This document shows positions 46,874 to 57,577 of a stretch of 64,000 bases of DNA, one piece after another. This DNA comes from Lentzea sp. NBRC 102530 (GTDB lineage Bacteria; Actinomycetota; Actinomycetes; Mycobacteriales; Pseudonocardiaceae): positions 1 through 64,000 of the forward strand of contig NZ_BSTF01000021.1 of NCBI RefSeq assembly GCF_030269365.1, written 5' to 3'. Both the position numbers and the translations under genes were made by a program. Each line of letters begins with the position of its first letter. The stretch's first letter is position 1. The notes under the pieces were generated by a model. That model made no database searches, was not told where the DNA came from, and was given only the letters and a program-made list of their open reading frames with translations.

Positions 46874-47692
46874 TTGAACACCGTGAAGCTCAACAACGGC
46901 GTCGTCATGCCCCAGCTCGGCTTCGGCGTCTGGCAGGTGCCCGACGCGGAGGCCACCACGGCCGTCGCGGAGGCGCTGAAGGCCGGCTACCGCAGCATCG
47001 ACACGGCCGCCGCCTACGGCAACGAGGCGGGCACCGGCGCGGCCATCGCGCAGTCCGGTGTGGACCGTGACGAAGTGTTCGTCACCACCAAGCTGTGGAA
47101 CGACGACCACGGCTACGACTCGACGTTGCGCGCCTTCGACGCGTCGATGACCAAGCTGGGCCTCGACGTCCTCGACCTGTACCTGATCCACTGGCCGACC
47201 CCGGCGCGCGACAACTACGTCGACACCTGGAAGGCGTTCGTGGAGCTGCAGAAGGAGGGTCGCGTCCGCGCGATCGGCGTCTCCAACTTCCAGCCCGCGC
47301 ACCTGCAGCGCCTGATCGACGAGACCGGCGTCACGCCCGCGGTCAACCAGATCGAGCTGCACCCGTACTTCCAGCAGGCCGACGTGCGCGCGTTCAACGC
47401 GCAGCACGGCATCCAGACCGAGGCCTGGTCCCCGCTCGGCCAGGGCGGTGACCTGCTGACCGACCCGGTCGTGCAGAAGATCGCGCTGGCGCACGGCAAG
47501 TCCACGGCCCAGGTCGTGCTGCGCTGGCACCTGCAGATCGGCAACGTCGTGATCCCGAAGTCCGTGACGCCGTCGCGGATCCAGGAGAACTTCGACGTGT
47601 TCGGCTTCGAGCTGGCCGACGCCGAGGTGGAGGCGATCGCGGGGCTGGACCGGGGCGGCCGCATCGGCCCGAACCCGGACGAGCTCAACTAG
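46874..47692 (+). CDS. Aldo/keto reductase
   Basis: This 272-residue (alpha/beta)8 enzyme has the full tetrad Asp43, Tyr48, Lys73 and His106 (SIDTAAAYGNE, VTTKLWN, LYLIHWP). VIPKSVTPSRIQENFDVF is the NADPH phosphate site. The start is TTG 46874 with AAGGA 8 bases upstream. It resembles actinobacterial 2,5-diketo-D-gluconate reductase-like AKR5 members, but the substrate is not defined. Last gene of its transcript, ended by a 17-bp hairpin. Confidence 0.93.
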   Translation: MNTVKLNNGVVMPQLGFGVWQVPDAEATTAVAEALKAGYRSIDTAAAYGNEAGTGAAIAQSGVDRDEVFVTTKLWNDDHGYDSTLRAFDASMTKLGLDVLDLYLIHWPTPARDNYVDTWKAFVELQKEGRVRAIGVSNFQPAHLQRLIDETGVTPAVNQIELHPYFQQADVRAFNAQHGIQTEAWSPLGQGGDLLTDPVVQKIALAHGKSTAQVVLRWHLQIGNVVIPKSVTPSRIQENFDVFGFELADAEVEAIAGLDRGGRIGPNPDELN

Positions 47693-47707
47693 TTCTCGCC
47701 GGACAGC

Positions 47708-47747
47708 GCGAAGCCCCGGACCGCATCTCCGCGGTCCGGGGCTTCGC
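47708..47747 (+). terminator. Strong terminator after the aldo/keto reductase
   Basis: Perfect 17-base arms (47708-47724 and 47731-47747) surround a 6-base loop ATCTCC, 15 bases after the stop. It ends the SDR/AKR transcript and may also stop transcripts from the opposite strand. Confidence 0.88.
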
Positions 47748-47770
47748 CGGCGACGAGCCGAAAGCACGGA

Positions 47771-47797
47771 GGCCGTCGAACCCCCGGTTCGACGGCC
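47771..47797 (-). terminator. Second terminator, for the ABC permease gene
   Basis: GGCCGTCGAAC (47771-47781) pairs perfectly with GTTCGACGGCC (47787-47797) around the 5-base loop CCCCG. It lies 8 bases past the permease stop on the minus strand, so each convergent transcript has its own hairpin. Confidence 0.8.
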
Positions 47798-47804
47798 ACA
47801 GCAC

Positions 47805-49132
47805 TCAGGCCCGCATGACTGTCGCGATCGGGATCCGCGCCGCCCGGATCGCCGGGATCAACCCGCCGAGCACACCCGCGACCAGACCCGCGATCACCCC
47901 GGCGACGCCCGCCTCCCAGGGGAACGTCGTCCCCTCCAGCGACGGGAACCGGCTGCCGAACATCATCAAAGCGACGTGCAGCCCGGCGACTCCGGTGCCG
48001 ATCGCCAGCCCGGCTGTCAACAGGCCGGTCAGCAACGTCTCGGCGAGCACGATGCCCGCGAGCAGCAGCCGGGACATGCCGACCGCGCGGCGCAGCGCGA
48101 ACTCCTCGACGCGTTCGCCGACGGTGGCGAGGCCGACGTTGAGGATGCCGGCGACGCCGATCAGCAGCACCATGAAGGCCATGCCGAGGAAGATCAGGCG
48201 CATGATCCTCAGCTCGGACTCCATGTTCTCCTTGGACTTCACGACCTGGAAGTGCAGCTGTTCCTGCGCCACGCCCGCGGCCACGATCTTCGACTTCAGC
48301 AACTGCTGGAGGTCGTCGGTGCCAGGCTCGAGGTAGAGCTCGAGGCTCGTGCCGCCGCCGCGGAACTTGTCGACCTCGCTGGGTTCGACGCTGGACGGCA
48401 TCCAGGTGCGGAGCTCGTCGAGGCGCATGTAGGCGCGCGGCTGGCTGTAGCCGTCGGTGACGACGCCGAGGATCTGCGGCGTCATGTGGTGCGTGGCGCC
48501 GTCGACCATCATCTCGCCCGGAACGCGGTACTGGTTGAGACCCTTGGCGGCCTCCTCGTTCAGCACGATGCGCGGAGCCAGTGAAGGCGTCGAACCGAAC
48601 TCGAGCCAGCTGCCGGAGACCGGGCGGAACGGCTTGAACGGGCGGATGTCGCCGGTCAGTGCCACCAGGCCGACCTCGATGGCCTGGCCGGCCGGCTTCT
48701 TCTCCTGCTGCTTCTGCTCGGTGCAGGTGCCGTTGGCGTCGCAGTAGACCATCGGGCCGCCGTAGTCGCCGCCGCGGCCCGCGTACTCGAACGGCATGCC
48801 GCCCTCGTTGACGGGGCGCACACCCGGCTCGCCGATGACGGCGCGCGAGCTGATCATCGCGACGGCGTCGGTGCGGCCCTTCAGGGTCGACTCGACGATG
48901 CCGGGCGCGCCCTTCTCGCCGGGGACGTAGCCCATGATCGTGCCGTCTTTGCCCGCCTGGAGCTCGATGTTGGTGAGCATCGCCCGTTCGGCGATCTCGG
49001 AGCCCGCCTGCACCGCCACGACCGCGAGGACGCCGAGGAACAGCGACACCATCGACAGGAACGTGCGCAGCTTGCGGGCGCGGATGCCCTGTCCGCCGAT
49101 GACCACGGCGGACCGGAACTTGCCGGAAAGCA

Positions 49133-49133
<1 letters not shown>
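47805..49133 (-). CDS. MacB-like ABC transporter permease (FtsX family)
   Basis: The 442-residue permease has the FtsX/MacB layout. Helix 1 is in RKLRTFLSMVSLFLGVLAVVAVQAG, followed by a ~230-residue extracytoplasmic domain. Three C-terminal helices follow (IFLGMAFMVLLIGVAGILNVGLAT, LLAGIVLAETLLTGLLTAGLAIG and GVAGVIAGLVAGVLGGLIPAIRAARI). FALRRAVGMSR contacts the ATPase. Its ATG shares one base with the ATPase stop. Together with the ATPase and the adaptor lipoprotein it forms a MacAB-type mechanotransmission or efflux complex. Confidence 0.9.
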
Positions 49134-49851
<718 letters not shown>

Positions 49852-49852
<1 letters not shown>

Positions 49853-50835
49853 CACGGTCCCGTCGGCTTGCTCTGGTCGCCGCCCTGCTGCTGGCCCTCC
49901 GGCAGGTTCGGCCCCGGCACGGCCAGTTCCTCGTCACCGGTGAGACCCGACTTGATCTCGATGACCTTGCCGTCGGTCAGGCCCAGCGTCACGTCGGTGG
50001 TGCGGCGCGAGCCGTCCTGCGCGATCACGTCGACCTTGCCCTTGCCCTGCTGTCCCGCCACGGCCTCGACCGGCACGACCAGCGCCTGTGCCGACTTGCC
50101 CGTGGTGACCTCGATCGACGCGGTGGCGCCGTTGATCATCTGCACGTCCGCCGGCGCCGTGCACACGATCCGCAGACCCGTCGAGGAACTGGGCTGCTGC
50201 TGGGGTTGTTGCGGTTGCTGCGGCTGGTCCTTCTTCTCGCCGTCCTTGGTGTCCGGCGTCACCGGGGGCTTCTCCGGGATGGTGCCGGACGGCAGCGCGG
50301 CGATCGTGCCGAGCACGGTGCACGGGAACGGGCCCGGGCCGTTCTTGATCTGCGCCGTCACGTCGGTCAGCGCGCCGTTGATCTTGTACGCCTGCTGCCC
50401 GTCGATGTCGCCGACGAGCGCGTACCCGACGTGCTTGGCGGACGCGATCGGCATGCCCGCCGTCACCGTCGCCTTGTCGTCCACCAGCCTGCCGCTGAAC
50501 GTCGACCCCGCCGGGGCCTCGACGTAGTTCGGTGTCTGGTCCTTCCACACCGTCGCGACCCGGATCGGCCTGGTCGGCGTGCCGTTCGGTGCCGGTACGT
50601 CGAAGTACCTGACCTGCCCCGCGACCGGCGCGACGAGCCCGAACGTCGGGTTCATCTCGACCTTGCCCGCGATGCTGAGCTTCGTCGTCAGGTCCTGCTT
50701 GGTGGGCTTGACCTTGGTCATCTGCGTGCCGCGCGGTGCCAGTTCCGGATTGGCCTGGTCCGGACCTGACGGACTGCACGCAGCCACGCTCACCGTGACC
50801 AGCGCGCACAGCGGCGCGAGAACGAATTTGCGCAC
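49852..50835 (-). CDS. MacA/HlyD-like adaptor lipoprotein
   Basis: The protein has 327 residues from GTG 50835, which has GGGGGA upstream. The lipoprotein signal ends SVAAC with Cys20 as lipidation site. Beta-rich adaptor domains (LSIAGKVEMNPTFGLVAPVAGQVRYF is the lipoyl-like start; KSAQALVVPVEAVAGQQGKGKVDVI the barrel domain) frame a Gln/Pro-rich insert. The overall pattern fits actinobacterial periplasmic adaptors that link a MacB-type pump to the wall. The gene is first in the three-gene operon and divergent from an SDR gene. Confidence 0.85.
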
Positions 50836-50975
50836 GAATGTCCCCCATGTCGTTTCAGCCAACCTACCGATAAGGACACCTGATACCTCGGGGAGGTTGC
50901 ATCGGACTTTCGGCCGATGTCGCATCGACCTGCCGGTCATGGGTAACCAGCCGGTGAGCCGGAAGGAGAACACCT

Positions 50976-51770
50976 GTGAATGCGCTTGCCGTGGTAACCG
51001 GTGCAACGAGCGGTATAGGTTACGAACTCGCGAAGGTGATGGCGGACAACGCCTTTGACGTCGTCGTCGTGGCCGAGGACGAGAGGGTGGACGACACCGC
51101 CGCGCAACTGCGGCTGCGCAGCGGAGGTGTGCGGGTCGAACCGGTGCGTGCGGACCTGCGCGCCTACGAGGGGGTGGAGTCGCTCGTCGCGCGGATCCGC
51201 ACGATGGGACGTCCCGTCGACGTGCTCGCGGTGAACGCGGGCGTCGGCGTCGGCGGGGACTTCGTGCGCGACACCTCGCTCGGCGACAACCTGGAGATCG
51301 TGGACCTGAACGTCCGCTCCTCCGTGCACCTGGCACACCGCCTGATCGGCGACATGGTGGACCGCAAGCAGGGCAGGGTGCTCTTCACGTCGTCCATCGC
51401 TGCCACCGCGCCGGGCCCGTTCCACTCCGTCTACGCCGCCTCCAAGGCGTTCCTCGCGTCGTTCGCGCAGGGGCTGCGGGAGGAACTGCGCGACACCGGG
51501 GTCAGCGTCACCACGCTGATGCCGGGCCCGACCGACACCGAGTTCTTCGACCGGGCGGGCATGCAGGACACCTTGGTCGCCACCGGGGAGAAGGACGATC
51601 CCGCCGAGGTGGCGCGGCAGGGCTTCGAGGCGCTGATGAAGGGCGACGACCACGTGGTGGCGGGCTCGCTCAAGAACAAGGTCCAGGCCATCGCGGGCAA
51701 GGTCGCGCCCGACACCGTGAAGGCGAGGATGATGCGCACCATGACCGAGCCCGGGTCAGCCGAGCAGTGA
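50976..51770 (+). CDS. Short-chain dehydrogenase/reductase
   Basis: The 264-residue SDR starts at GTG 50976 after AAGGAGA. The cofactor loop is TGATSGIG (8-15), NAGVGVGG follows, Ser lies in FTSSIAATAPG, and the catalytic pair is Tyr153/Lys157 in VYAASKAF. The C-terminal ~60 residues (PAEVARQGFEALMKGDDHVVAG, KNKVQAIAGKVAPDTVKARMM) match the DltE/YqjQ-like SDR subgroup. The substrate is unknown. It is convergent with the large LuxR regulator gene; no connection is evident. Confidence 0.9.
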   Translation: MNALAVVTGATSGIGYELAKVMADNAFDVVVVAEDERVDDTAAQLRLRSGGVRVEPVRADLRAYEGVESLVARIRTMGRPVDVLAVNAGVGVGGDFVRDTSLGDNLEIVDLNVRSSVHLAHRLIGDMVDRKQGRVLFTSSIAATAPGPFHSVYAASKAFLASFAQGLREELRDTGVSVTTLMPGPTDTEFFDRAGMQDTLVATGEKDDPAEVARQGFEALMKGDDHVVAGSLKNKVQAIAGKVAPDTVKARMMRTMTEPGSAEQ

Positions 51771-51815
51771 CGACCGGGGCGCTCGCGGGTTCGGCGTGAC
51801 GCCGTCGCGCCGGAC

Positions 51816-54683
51816 TCAGCGGCCGAGCGCGGCGGCGTACGCGGACAGGGATTCCCGGTCGGGCTGGCCCGTCTTCGCGATGAGCGACGCCACGTGCTTC
51901 TCCACCGTGCGCGGTGAGATGTGCAGGCGCGTGCCGATCGCTTTGTTGCCCATTCGGTCAGCCAGCAGCACGAAGACCTCGAACTCGCGCACCGTCACGC
52001 CGTGCCCGCGCAGCTGGGCCGGCACCGAGTCGGTGCCGCTGCGCCGTTGCTGCACCGGCACTCCCGCCTGCCGCAACAACCCCCGGCACGCCGACGCGAC
52101 CGCGGGCACCGTCGCCTGGTGGAAGAACTCCTCGGCCGAGCGCAGCCACGCCACCGGATCCCCCCACCCGGCCGCCGAACCCGCCACCAGCCGCAGACCG
52201 AGGTGCCGGGCCAGCGGGTACGGCGCGGCGGCCTCCTGGGCGCGCTCGAACGCCTCCAGGGCCTCGTCGAACCGCCCGCCGCGGCCCAGCAGCACCGCGT
52301 GCGCGAGGTCGGTGAACTGACGGTTCCAGCGCATCGCGGCGGCGGACGTCGCGGTCAGTTCGTCGTACTGCGGCCAGTCGAACCGGCCGTCCAGCACGCC
52401 GAGCAGCACGCGCAGCCCGTGCGTGCCGGACAGGTGGAACGTCGAGGGGTTCTGCGATTCCAGGTCGAGCGCGCGGTCGAGCTCGGTCATCGCCAGGCCG
52501 TGGTTCTCCTCCAGCAACGCGCAGAAAGCGCGGGCGAGGCCGAAGCACAGCGGGTACTCCTGCGCGCCGCTCTTCGCCACGGCCTCGAACTCGCCGATGG
52601 CGTCGTCGGTCCCGGCGCGGTCGCCCTGGTGCGCGGCCAGCACGGCCTTCGCCATCAGCAGGTAGCGGGTCAGGGCGTGGAACCGCAGGCGCGTCGTCGT
52701 GCGCAGGCACCGGTCGATCTGCCCGGCGGCCGCCGCGTAGTCGCCGGTCAGCACCGACTGCAGCGCGAGGATCGCGTCCACGTTGTGCGCCACCGTGATC
52801 GCGCCCACCCGGCACGCCTGGGCGTGCGTGCGGTCCAGCGACGCCGTGCTGCCGTGCCGCAGCCAGTCGTTGCCCGCCAGCCGGACGAGCGCGTAGACGT
52901 GCTGGATCGGCAGCTGGTGCTCGTCGGCCAGCGCGAGCGCCTTGCTGAAGCACGCGTTCGCCTCGTCGATGTCCTGCTCCCGCGCGATGATCCCGAGCAG
53001 CTGCCACGCCTCGCACGCCACCATCGGCAACCCGGCGCGGTCGGCCGCGAGCGCCGCCTGCCGCGCGAGGCCCGCCGCCGACGAGATCCGGTCCGCGCTC
53101 GCGATGTTCAGCGCCAGGTAGGCGGAGTTGACGTCCAGCTGCGCGGTGAGGTCGTCCGGAGCGTCCGGGCCGAGCAACGTCCTGGCGATCCGGACCTGCT
53201 CCGCACCCTCGGTGAACCACCCGGCCAGGTAGGCCACCCTGGACAGTCGCGTGTGGACCTTCGCGCGCAGGGAGCCCTGCAGGTCACCGATTTCCAGGGC
53301 GAAGGCGCGTTCGAAGTCGCCGGTCTCGGCCAACGCGGGCAGCAACGTGTCGAGCACCTCGGCCCGTGCGGCGCAGGAGTCCTGCAGCAGGTCCTGGGCG
53401 CGGTCCAGCAACGCGACGGCCGACACGGCGGCACCACCGGTCAGCGCCCGCTTGCCCGCCTCGGCGAACAGGAGTCCCGCCTGCGCGCGGGAACCGGCGT
53501 CGAACCGCAGCTTCGCGACCAGCGGGCACCAGTCACCGGGCAGGCCGGGGTGCAGGTCCTCGATCGCGTCCGCCGTGCGCGCCGACAGGTCCACGCGCTC
53601 GGCCGGGGTGAGCTGCGCCAGCAGCGCGTCGGCGGTCAGCGGGTGCCGGAACGCGTACCAGTCCGGCGCGGGCTCGTCCGGCGTCACGAGCTGCGCGGCC
53701 ACCCCGGCGTGCAGGTGGCTGAGCAACGCCCGGTCGTCCGTCCCGGTCACCTTCTGCACCACCGAAAGCGGGAACCGGTGCCCCAGCACGGCCGCGATGG
53801 ACAGCACCTCGCGGCCCTGCGGCCCCAGCCGGTCGGTGCGGTGCGCGACGCTGCGCACGAACGCCGCCGGCACGGGCAGTTTCAGCGAACCCAGCACCTG
53901 CCAGCCCTGCGCGCCCGCGACCAGCAGGCCGCCGCTGACCATGCCGTGCAGCAGTTCCTCGATGACGAACGGGTTCCCGGCGCTGTCCGTCCACAAGCGA
54001 TCGACCAGCTCGGCCGGCACCAGGTCGCTGTCCAGGCAGGCGGACGTCATCCGCCCCACCTCGTCCTGCGAGAGCCGGTGCAGTTCGAGCAGCCCGCCGG
54101 AGCCGCGTTGCACCATCCGGTGCACGAGTTCCAGCGCGTGACCGGGTTCGGTGCGGATCGTCGCCAGCAGCAGTACCGGCTGGTCCTCCAGGTTGTCCGC
54201 GAGGTACTCGACCACCGCGAGCGTCTCCGCGTCGGCCTCGTGCAGGTCCTCGAGCACCAGCAGGCACGGCGTCTTGCGCGCCACCGACGCGAGCAGCCGC
54301 AGCACCGCCTCGGCCAGCACGACGACCGACTCGGTCGTGGACCTGTGGTCGTGCCAGTCCGGGATCAGCGTGCCCAGCACCGGTTTGTACGGCCCGAGCG
54401 CCGAGTCGTCCGGCGGATCGCCGCGGAACAGGCCCAGCAACGCCTCCGCGATCGGCCGGAACGGCACCATCGGGCCGATGGTCGTGCCGCGTCCTTTGAG
54501 CACCCGCATGCCCGCGTCGTAGGCCTGGCCCGCGGCGAACCTGGCCAGCCGCGACTTGCCGATGCCCGCCTCCCCGGTGAGGAAGACGGCGCCACCGCGG
54601 GACTCGCGCGTCTGGCCGAGTGCCCCCGTGATGGCCGTGACCTCACGATCACGGCCGACCACGTGGGGGGCTCGGGTCTGCAT
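51816..54683 (-). CDS. Large ATP-binding LuxR-family (LAL) regulator of the lanthipeptide locus
   Basis: The 955-residue regulator has an AAA/NACHT-like ATPase with Walker A GEAGIGKS (37-44) and Walker B-like LLVLEDLHEAD. A long helical repeat middle (TPR-like, ~400-850) follows. The C-terminal LuxR helix-turn-helix is VTVREFEVFVLLADRMGNKAIGTRLHISPRTVEKHVASL. LAL/MalT-type proteins activate transcription on ligand binding and are common pathway activators in actinobacterial natural-product clusters. It lies 69 bases downstream of the precursor candidate on the same strand, so it may be co-transcribed with lanM and the precursor. Confidence 0.93.
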   Translation of the reverse strand: MQTRAPHVVGRDREVTAITGALGQTRESRGGAVFLTGEAGIGKSRLARFAAGQAYDAGMRVLKGRGTTIGPMVPFRPIAEALLGLFRGDPPDDSALGPYKPVLGTLIPDWHDHRSTTESVVVLAEAVLRLLASVARKTPCLLVLEDLHEADAETLAVVEYLADNLEDQPVLLLATIRTEPGHALELVHRMVQRGSGGLLELHRLSQDEVGRMTSACLDSDLVPAELVDRLWTDSAGNPFVIEELLHGMVSGGLLVAGAQGWQVLGSLKLPVPAAFVRSVAHRTDRLGPQGREVLSIAAVLGHRFPLSVVQKVTGTDDRALLSHLHAGVAAQLVTPDEPAPDWYAFRHPLTADALLAQLTPAERVDLSARTADAIEDLHPGLPGDWCPLVAKLRFDAGSRAQAGLLFAEAGKRALTGGAAVSAVALLDRAQDLLQDSCAARAEVLDTLLPALAETGDFERAFALEIGDLQGSLRAKVHTRLSRVAYLAGWFTEGAEQVRIARTLLGPDAPDDLTAQLDVNSAYLALNIASADRISSAAGLARQAALAADRAGLPMVACEAWQLLGIIAREQDIDEANACFSKALALADEHQLPIQHVYALVRLAGNDWLRHGSTASLDRTHAQACRVGAITVAHNVDAILALQSVLTGDYAAAAGQIDRCLRTTTRLRFHALTRYLLMAKAVLAAHQGDRAGTDDAIGEFEAVAKSGAQEYPLCFGLARAFCALLEENHGLAMTELDRALDLESQNPSTFHLSGTHGLRVLLGVLDGRFDWPQYDELTATSAAAMRWNRQFTDLAHAVLLGRGGRFDEALEAFERAQEAAAPYPLARHLGLRLVAGSAAGWGDPVAWLRSAEEFFHQATVPAVASACRGLLRQAGVPVQQRRSGTDSVPAQLRGHGVTVREFEVFVLLADRMGNKAIGTRLHISPRTVEKHVASLIAKTGQPDRESLSAYAAALGR

Positions 54684-54752
54684 GTCTGGACCCTAACGTT
54701 CCCTGGACAGGTTCCCTATCGGCTGCCCAGGCGTATTCGGGGTGAAACTTTC

Positions 54753-54941
54753 TTACTTGTCGCTCACCGTCGTGTCCGAGATGGCTGGGGTGATCGCCAC
54801 GAACGCGCTCATCGCCATCGTCAGACCCATCAGCGCACGGGCGCGCGCACCCGCGAACGTCTTGGGTGCGAGCTCCATCTCCCCGATCGCGTCCTCGGCC
54901 GGTTCGTGCTGGTCGGCGGTGCGGTGCAGGGACTCGTTCAT
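54753..54941 (-). CDS. Candidate lanthipeptide-type precursor peptide lacking cysteine
   Basis: This 62-residue peptide has an ATG that overlaps the lanM stop (ATGA) and AGAGGAG as ribosome-binding site. The N-terminal ~27 residues are acidic and polar (NESLHRTADQHEPAEDAIGEMELAP), like a class II leader. The rest (TFAGARARALMGLTMAMSAF, then VAITPAISDTTVSDK) is hydrophobic and Ser/Thr-containing but has no cysteine at all, so ordinary lanthionine rings cannot form within it. It is the only small gene adjacent to lanM. It might be dehydrated without cyclisation, act with another peptide, or be a small membrane-active protein. Confidence 0.6.
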   Translation of the reverse strand: MNESLHRTADQHEPAEDAIGEMELAPKTFAGARARALMGLTMAMSAFVAITPAISDTTVSDK

Positions 54942-57577
54942 CGGGAGTGCTCCTCTTCTCGGGGTGGGTGGGGCAACAACACGGACGGGATCGGGAACCC
55001 TTGCCGCAGCAGACCGTGGCCGATGCCGGCCAGGCCCGTCAGCAGTCCGGGTGAGGGGACACCACCGGGCGTCGCGCAGTGCGGTCCGTTTTCTTCCAAC
55101 GCTCCCAGCAGCAACGCCGTGCGCCGGGTCGCGGCGCTCGGGTGGTGGGCGGCCAGCGCCTCGACCACGCCCAGCTCGCCGTGGCAGAGACTCATGTCCC
55201 GCAACGGTTCCCGGGACGCGAGCAGTCCGGCGAGGCGTTCGTCGTCGCGCGCGAGGGCGACGCCGGCGAGGCCAGTGCACCAGCCGGTGTCGGTCGGGTC
55301 GAGCGCGTCGCACTCCAGGAGATCGCGTGCAGCCATTTGAGACGGTTCGTCACGAACCGTTGCCGCGTAACGCTTCAGCGCCCATCCGACACCCGCACGG
55401 CCGCGCGCGAAACCGCTTGCGGTGGTGAAGGACCTACGCAAAGTAGAGGCGTAGTGATCGGCCAGTTCCAGCGCTTCGGGCGTTCCGACGGCGAGCATGG
55501 CGGCCAGCGCGCCCGCCACGCCGTCCACGACGCTGCACGACGAGTCCTCCCGGGGCATCAGGCACACCGCCCGCGTGAGCAGGTCCGGGTCGAGACCGAG
55601 CAACGGCGTGAGGCGCGCGAGGCCGTAGCTGATGCCGCCCAGGCCGTGGATCCCGCCGCCCGCGGCCGCGACGAGTTCCGGTTCCGCCGCGAACAGGTCC
55701 AGCAGCGCGGACAACGGCCGCAGGGCGTCGCGGGCGAAGTCGACGTACCGCGCGGCACCGGTGAGCGCCCCCAGTTCGGCGAGGAACAGCGCCACACCCG
55801 TGTAGCCGTTGGTGAGGCTCGCGCCGAGCGGTTGCACCGTCCAGTGCCGGTCGTCGACGAGTTCGAGGCCGAGCCAGTTGACCCGGTCCCTGCCGGTGAC
55901 GGCGTGCGCGAGGATCTGGTCCCCGATCCCGCACGCGGCCGACAGCAGCCGGGCCGGGTCGGGGTCGACGGGTGCGGCGTGGGCCGCGACGGGGACACCG
56001 CTGTGGTGAGACACCGGTCGCGGGCGCGAGGCCAGCAACGCCGTGATCACCCACTGCTGGTCGTGCCGGTCGACCTCGCTCATCGCGAGGACCTTGCGGG
56101 TGACCGCGTGCAGCCCGGGCTCCGGCAGCATCCCCGGCAGCCGGAGCCCGGACGCGGTCCACAGGTCGGTCGAACCCGGCCTGCACGTGAACAGCGGCAC
56201 GTCGCCGCGCCACAGGTCGGACACCTCGAACGGCACCAGCCGGTCGAGCAGCGGATCGTCCACCACCAGCACGCCGAACGCCAGATCGCGGTCGAGCGCG
56301 TCGGCGAGCACGGACGGATGCGTGGACTCGTCGAGCAGCCGCGCGTACTGCCGTGTCGCGCGCGCGATGAACCGCACTTCTTCGTCGGCGCACTTCCGGA
56401 CGAGCCGCAACAACTCGTCCCTGTGCGCGACTATCGCGTCGTAGGCCGTCTGGAACCCGGCCAGCAGCGAGTCCTGGTAGTCGGCGGGCTCGGCGTGGAC
56501 GCCGTCCAGCACCGGCCGATTGGCCGCGCCGCTCGCCGTCTTGGGACGCCGGACCAGGCGCATCCGGTCCGTTCCAGCATCGGCCCAGTCGACGGCGTCG
56601 GTCGGCGACAGCACGCCGCGGTCGCCGCCGACCCCGGACACGTCCGCGACGCCGTTGTCACCCAGCAACACGTGCGGCAGCAGAGCCGTGCGGTGCACAG
56701 AGTCGACCAACGCCCGTGCGGCCGGATCGGTGTCCGGCGTGAGAGTGGGGTGGAAGAGCGTTTCGACGTCCACGAGCACCGGCTGGTCACCACACGCGAT
56801 GAGGTTCTCGTAGTGCATGTCCGTGCCGTCGACCGCGTAGAGCAACGCCAGCAGCGCGCCGAGCCGTTGGTAGAACTCGGCGACCCCGGCCACGTCCGCG
56901 CACGGCTCGTACGGGATGTGCTCGAGCCAGCCGTAGCCGTCGCGGGGGAGGAGCCTCGGGGTGCGGAAGGTGATTCCGGTCCGCGTGGAGAGCCAGTCGA
57001 GCTGTTCCTGGAACCGCGTGTGCAGCCCGATCGGCCGCGGCCGGTAGACGAGCTTCGCGCCGGTCTCGAAGGTCAGGATCGCCACGGTCCGGCCCTGCTG
57101 GTGCGCGTCACCCCGGCCCGACTCGACCGACACCAGCGCGCCGGGGTCGTGGCCCGCGAAGATCGTGCGGACGATCCGCCCGCGATCACGGGTGAACCGC
57201 GACGCCAGCTCGTGGTGCGTGGACACCGCCTGCTCACAGGCCTGCGCGAGGAGCCGCGCGAGCACCGGGTAGCGGGTGAAGATCGCCGACAGGTTCAGCG
57301 TGCGGGTGAACTCGGTGAACCGTTCCTCGCTGGTCGGGCTCGTGAGCGCCGGCTTCGCGCGGTGCAGTTCGAGCACGAGCGTGCGCGCCGCGATGCCGAC
57401 CAGCCGCGTGCCGAGCTGCTCGGCGAACGCGGCGTCGAACGGCGGCGCCACCTCGGCCCTGGACGCGTCGATCAGCGGGCTCAGGGCGTGGGCGAACGCC
57501 GCTGTCCAGCTCTCGCCGGTGCTGGTCTCGGCCGCGGAGGTCACCCGGTCAACGTCGCATGCGCGGGCGCGCGGCAC
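54938..57577 (-). CDS. lanM: Class II lanthipeptide synthetase (LanM)
   Basis: The bifunctional enzyme has about 879 residues and phosphorylates/dehydrates Ser/Thr and cyclises with cysteine thiols. The dehydratase half has GRGDAHQQGRTVAI (GDxHxxGR, 156-163), DGTDMHYENLIA (253-259) and VLVDVETLFHP. The LanC half has GGGIHGLGGISYG, and the zinc ligands Cys767 (WCTGLAG), Cys798 and His799 (LCHGELG) are all present. It is somewhat shorter than typical LanM (about 1000). The GTG start at 57577 is uncertain and later starts exist. It is upstream of, and overlapping, the precursor candidate, the reverse of the usual order. Confidence 0.93.
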   Translation of the reverse strand: MPRARACDVDRVTSAAETSTGESWTAAFAHALSPLIDASRAEVAPPFDAAFAEQLGTRLVGIAARTLVLELHRAKPALTSPTSEERFTEFTRTLNLSAIFTRYPVLARLLAQACEQAVSTHHELASRFTRDRGRIVRTIFAGHDPGALVSVESGRGDAHQQGRTVAILTFETGAKLVYRPRPIGLHTRFQEQLDWLSTRTGITFRTPRLLPRDGYGWLEHIPYEPCADVAGVAEFYQRLGALLALLYAVDGTDMHYENLIACGDQPVLVDVETLFHPTLTPDTDPAARALVDSVHRTALLPHVLLGDNGVADVSGVGGDRGVLSPTDAVDWADAGTDRMRLVRRPKTASGAANRPVLDGVHAEPADYQDSLLAGFQTAYDAIVAHRDELLRLVRKCADEEVRFIARATRQYARLLDESTHPSVLADALDRDLAFGVLVVDDPLLDRLVPFEVSDLWRGDVPLFTCRPGSTDLWTASGLRLPGMLPEPGLHAVTRKVLAMSEVDRHDQQWVITALLASRPRPVSHHSGVPVAAHAAPVDPDPARLLSAACGIGDQILAHAVTGRDRVNWLGLELVDDRHWTVQPLGASLTNGYTGVALFLAELGALTGAARYVDFARDALRPLSALLDLFAAEPELVAAAGGGIHGLGGISYGLARLTPLLGLDPDLLTRAVCLMPREDSSCSVVDGVAGALAAMLAVGTPEALELADHYASTLRRSFTTASGFARGRAGVGWALKRYAATVRDEPSQMAARDLLECDALDPTDTGWCTGLAGVALARDDERLAGLLASREPLRDMSLCHGELGVVEALAAHHPSAATRRTALLLGALEENGPHCATPGGVPSPGLLTGLAGIGHGLLRQGFPIPSVLLPHPPREEEHSR

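Noticed and set aside
51791..51804. Short CGGCG-N3-CGCCG stem between the SDR and LAL genes
   Set aside because: Five base pairs are too few at this GC content to be called a terminator.
54742..55428. Plus-strand frame opposite the precursor and the lanM end
   Set aside because: It is antisense Arg/Ser-rich sequence. The minus strand has the overlapping lanM and peptide genes with a good ribosome-binding site.
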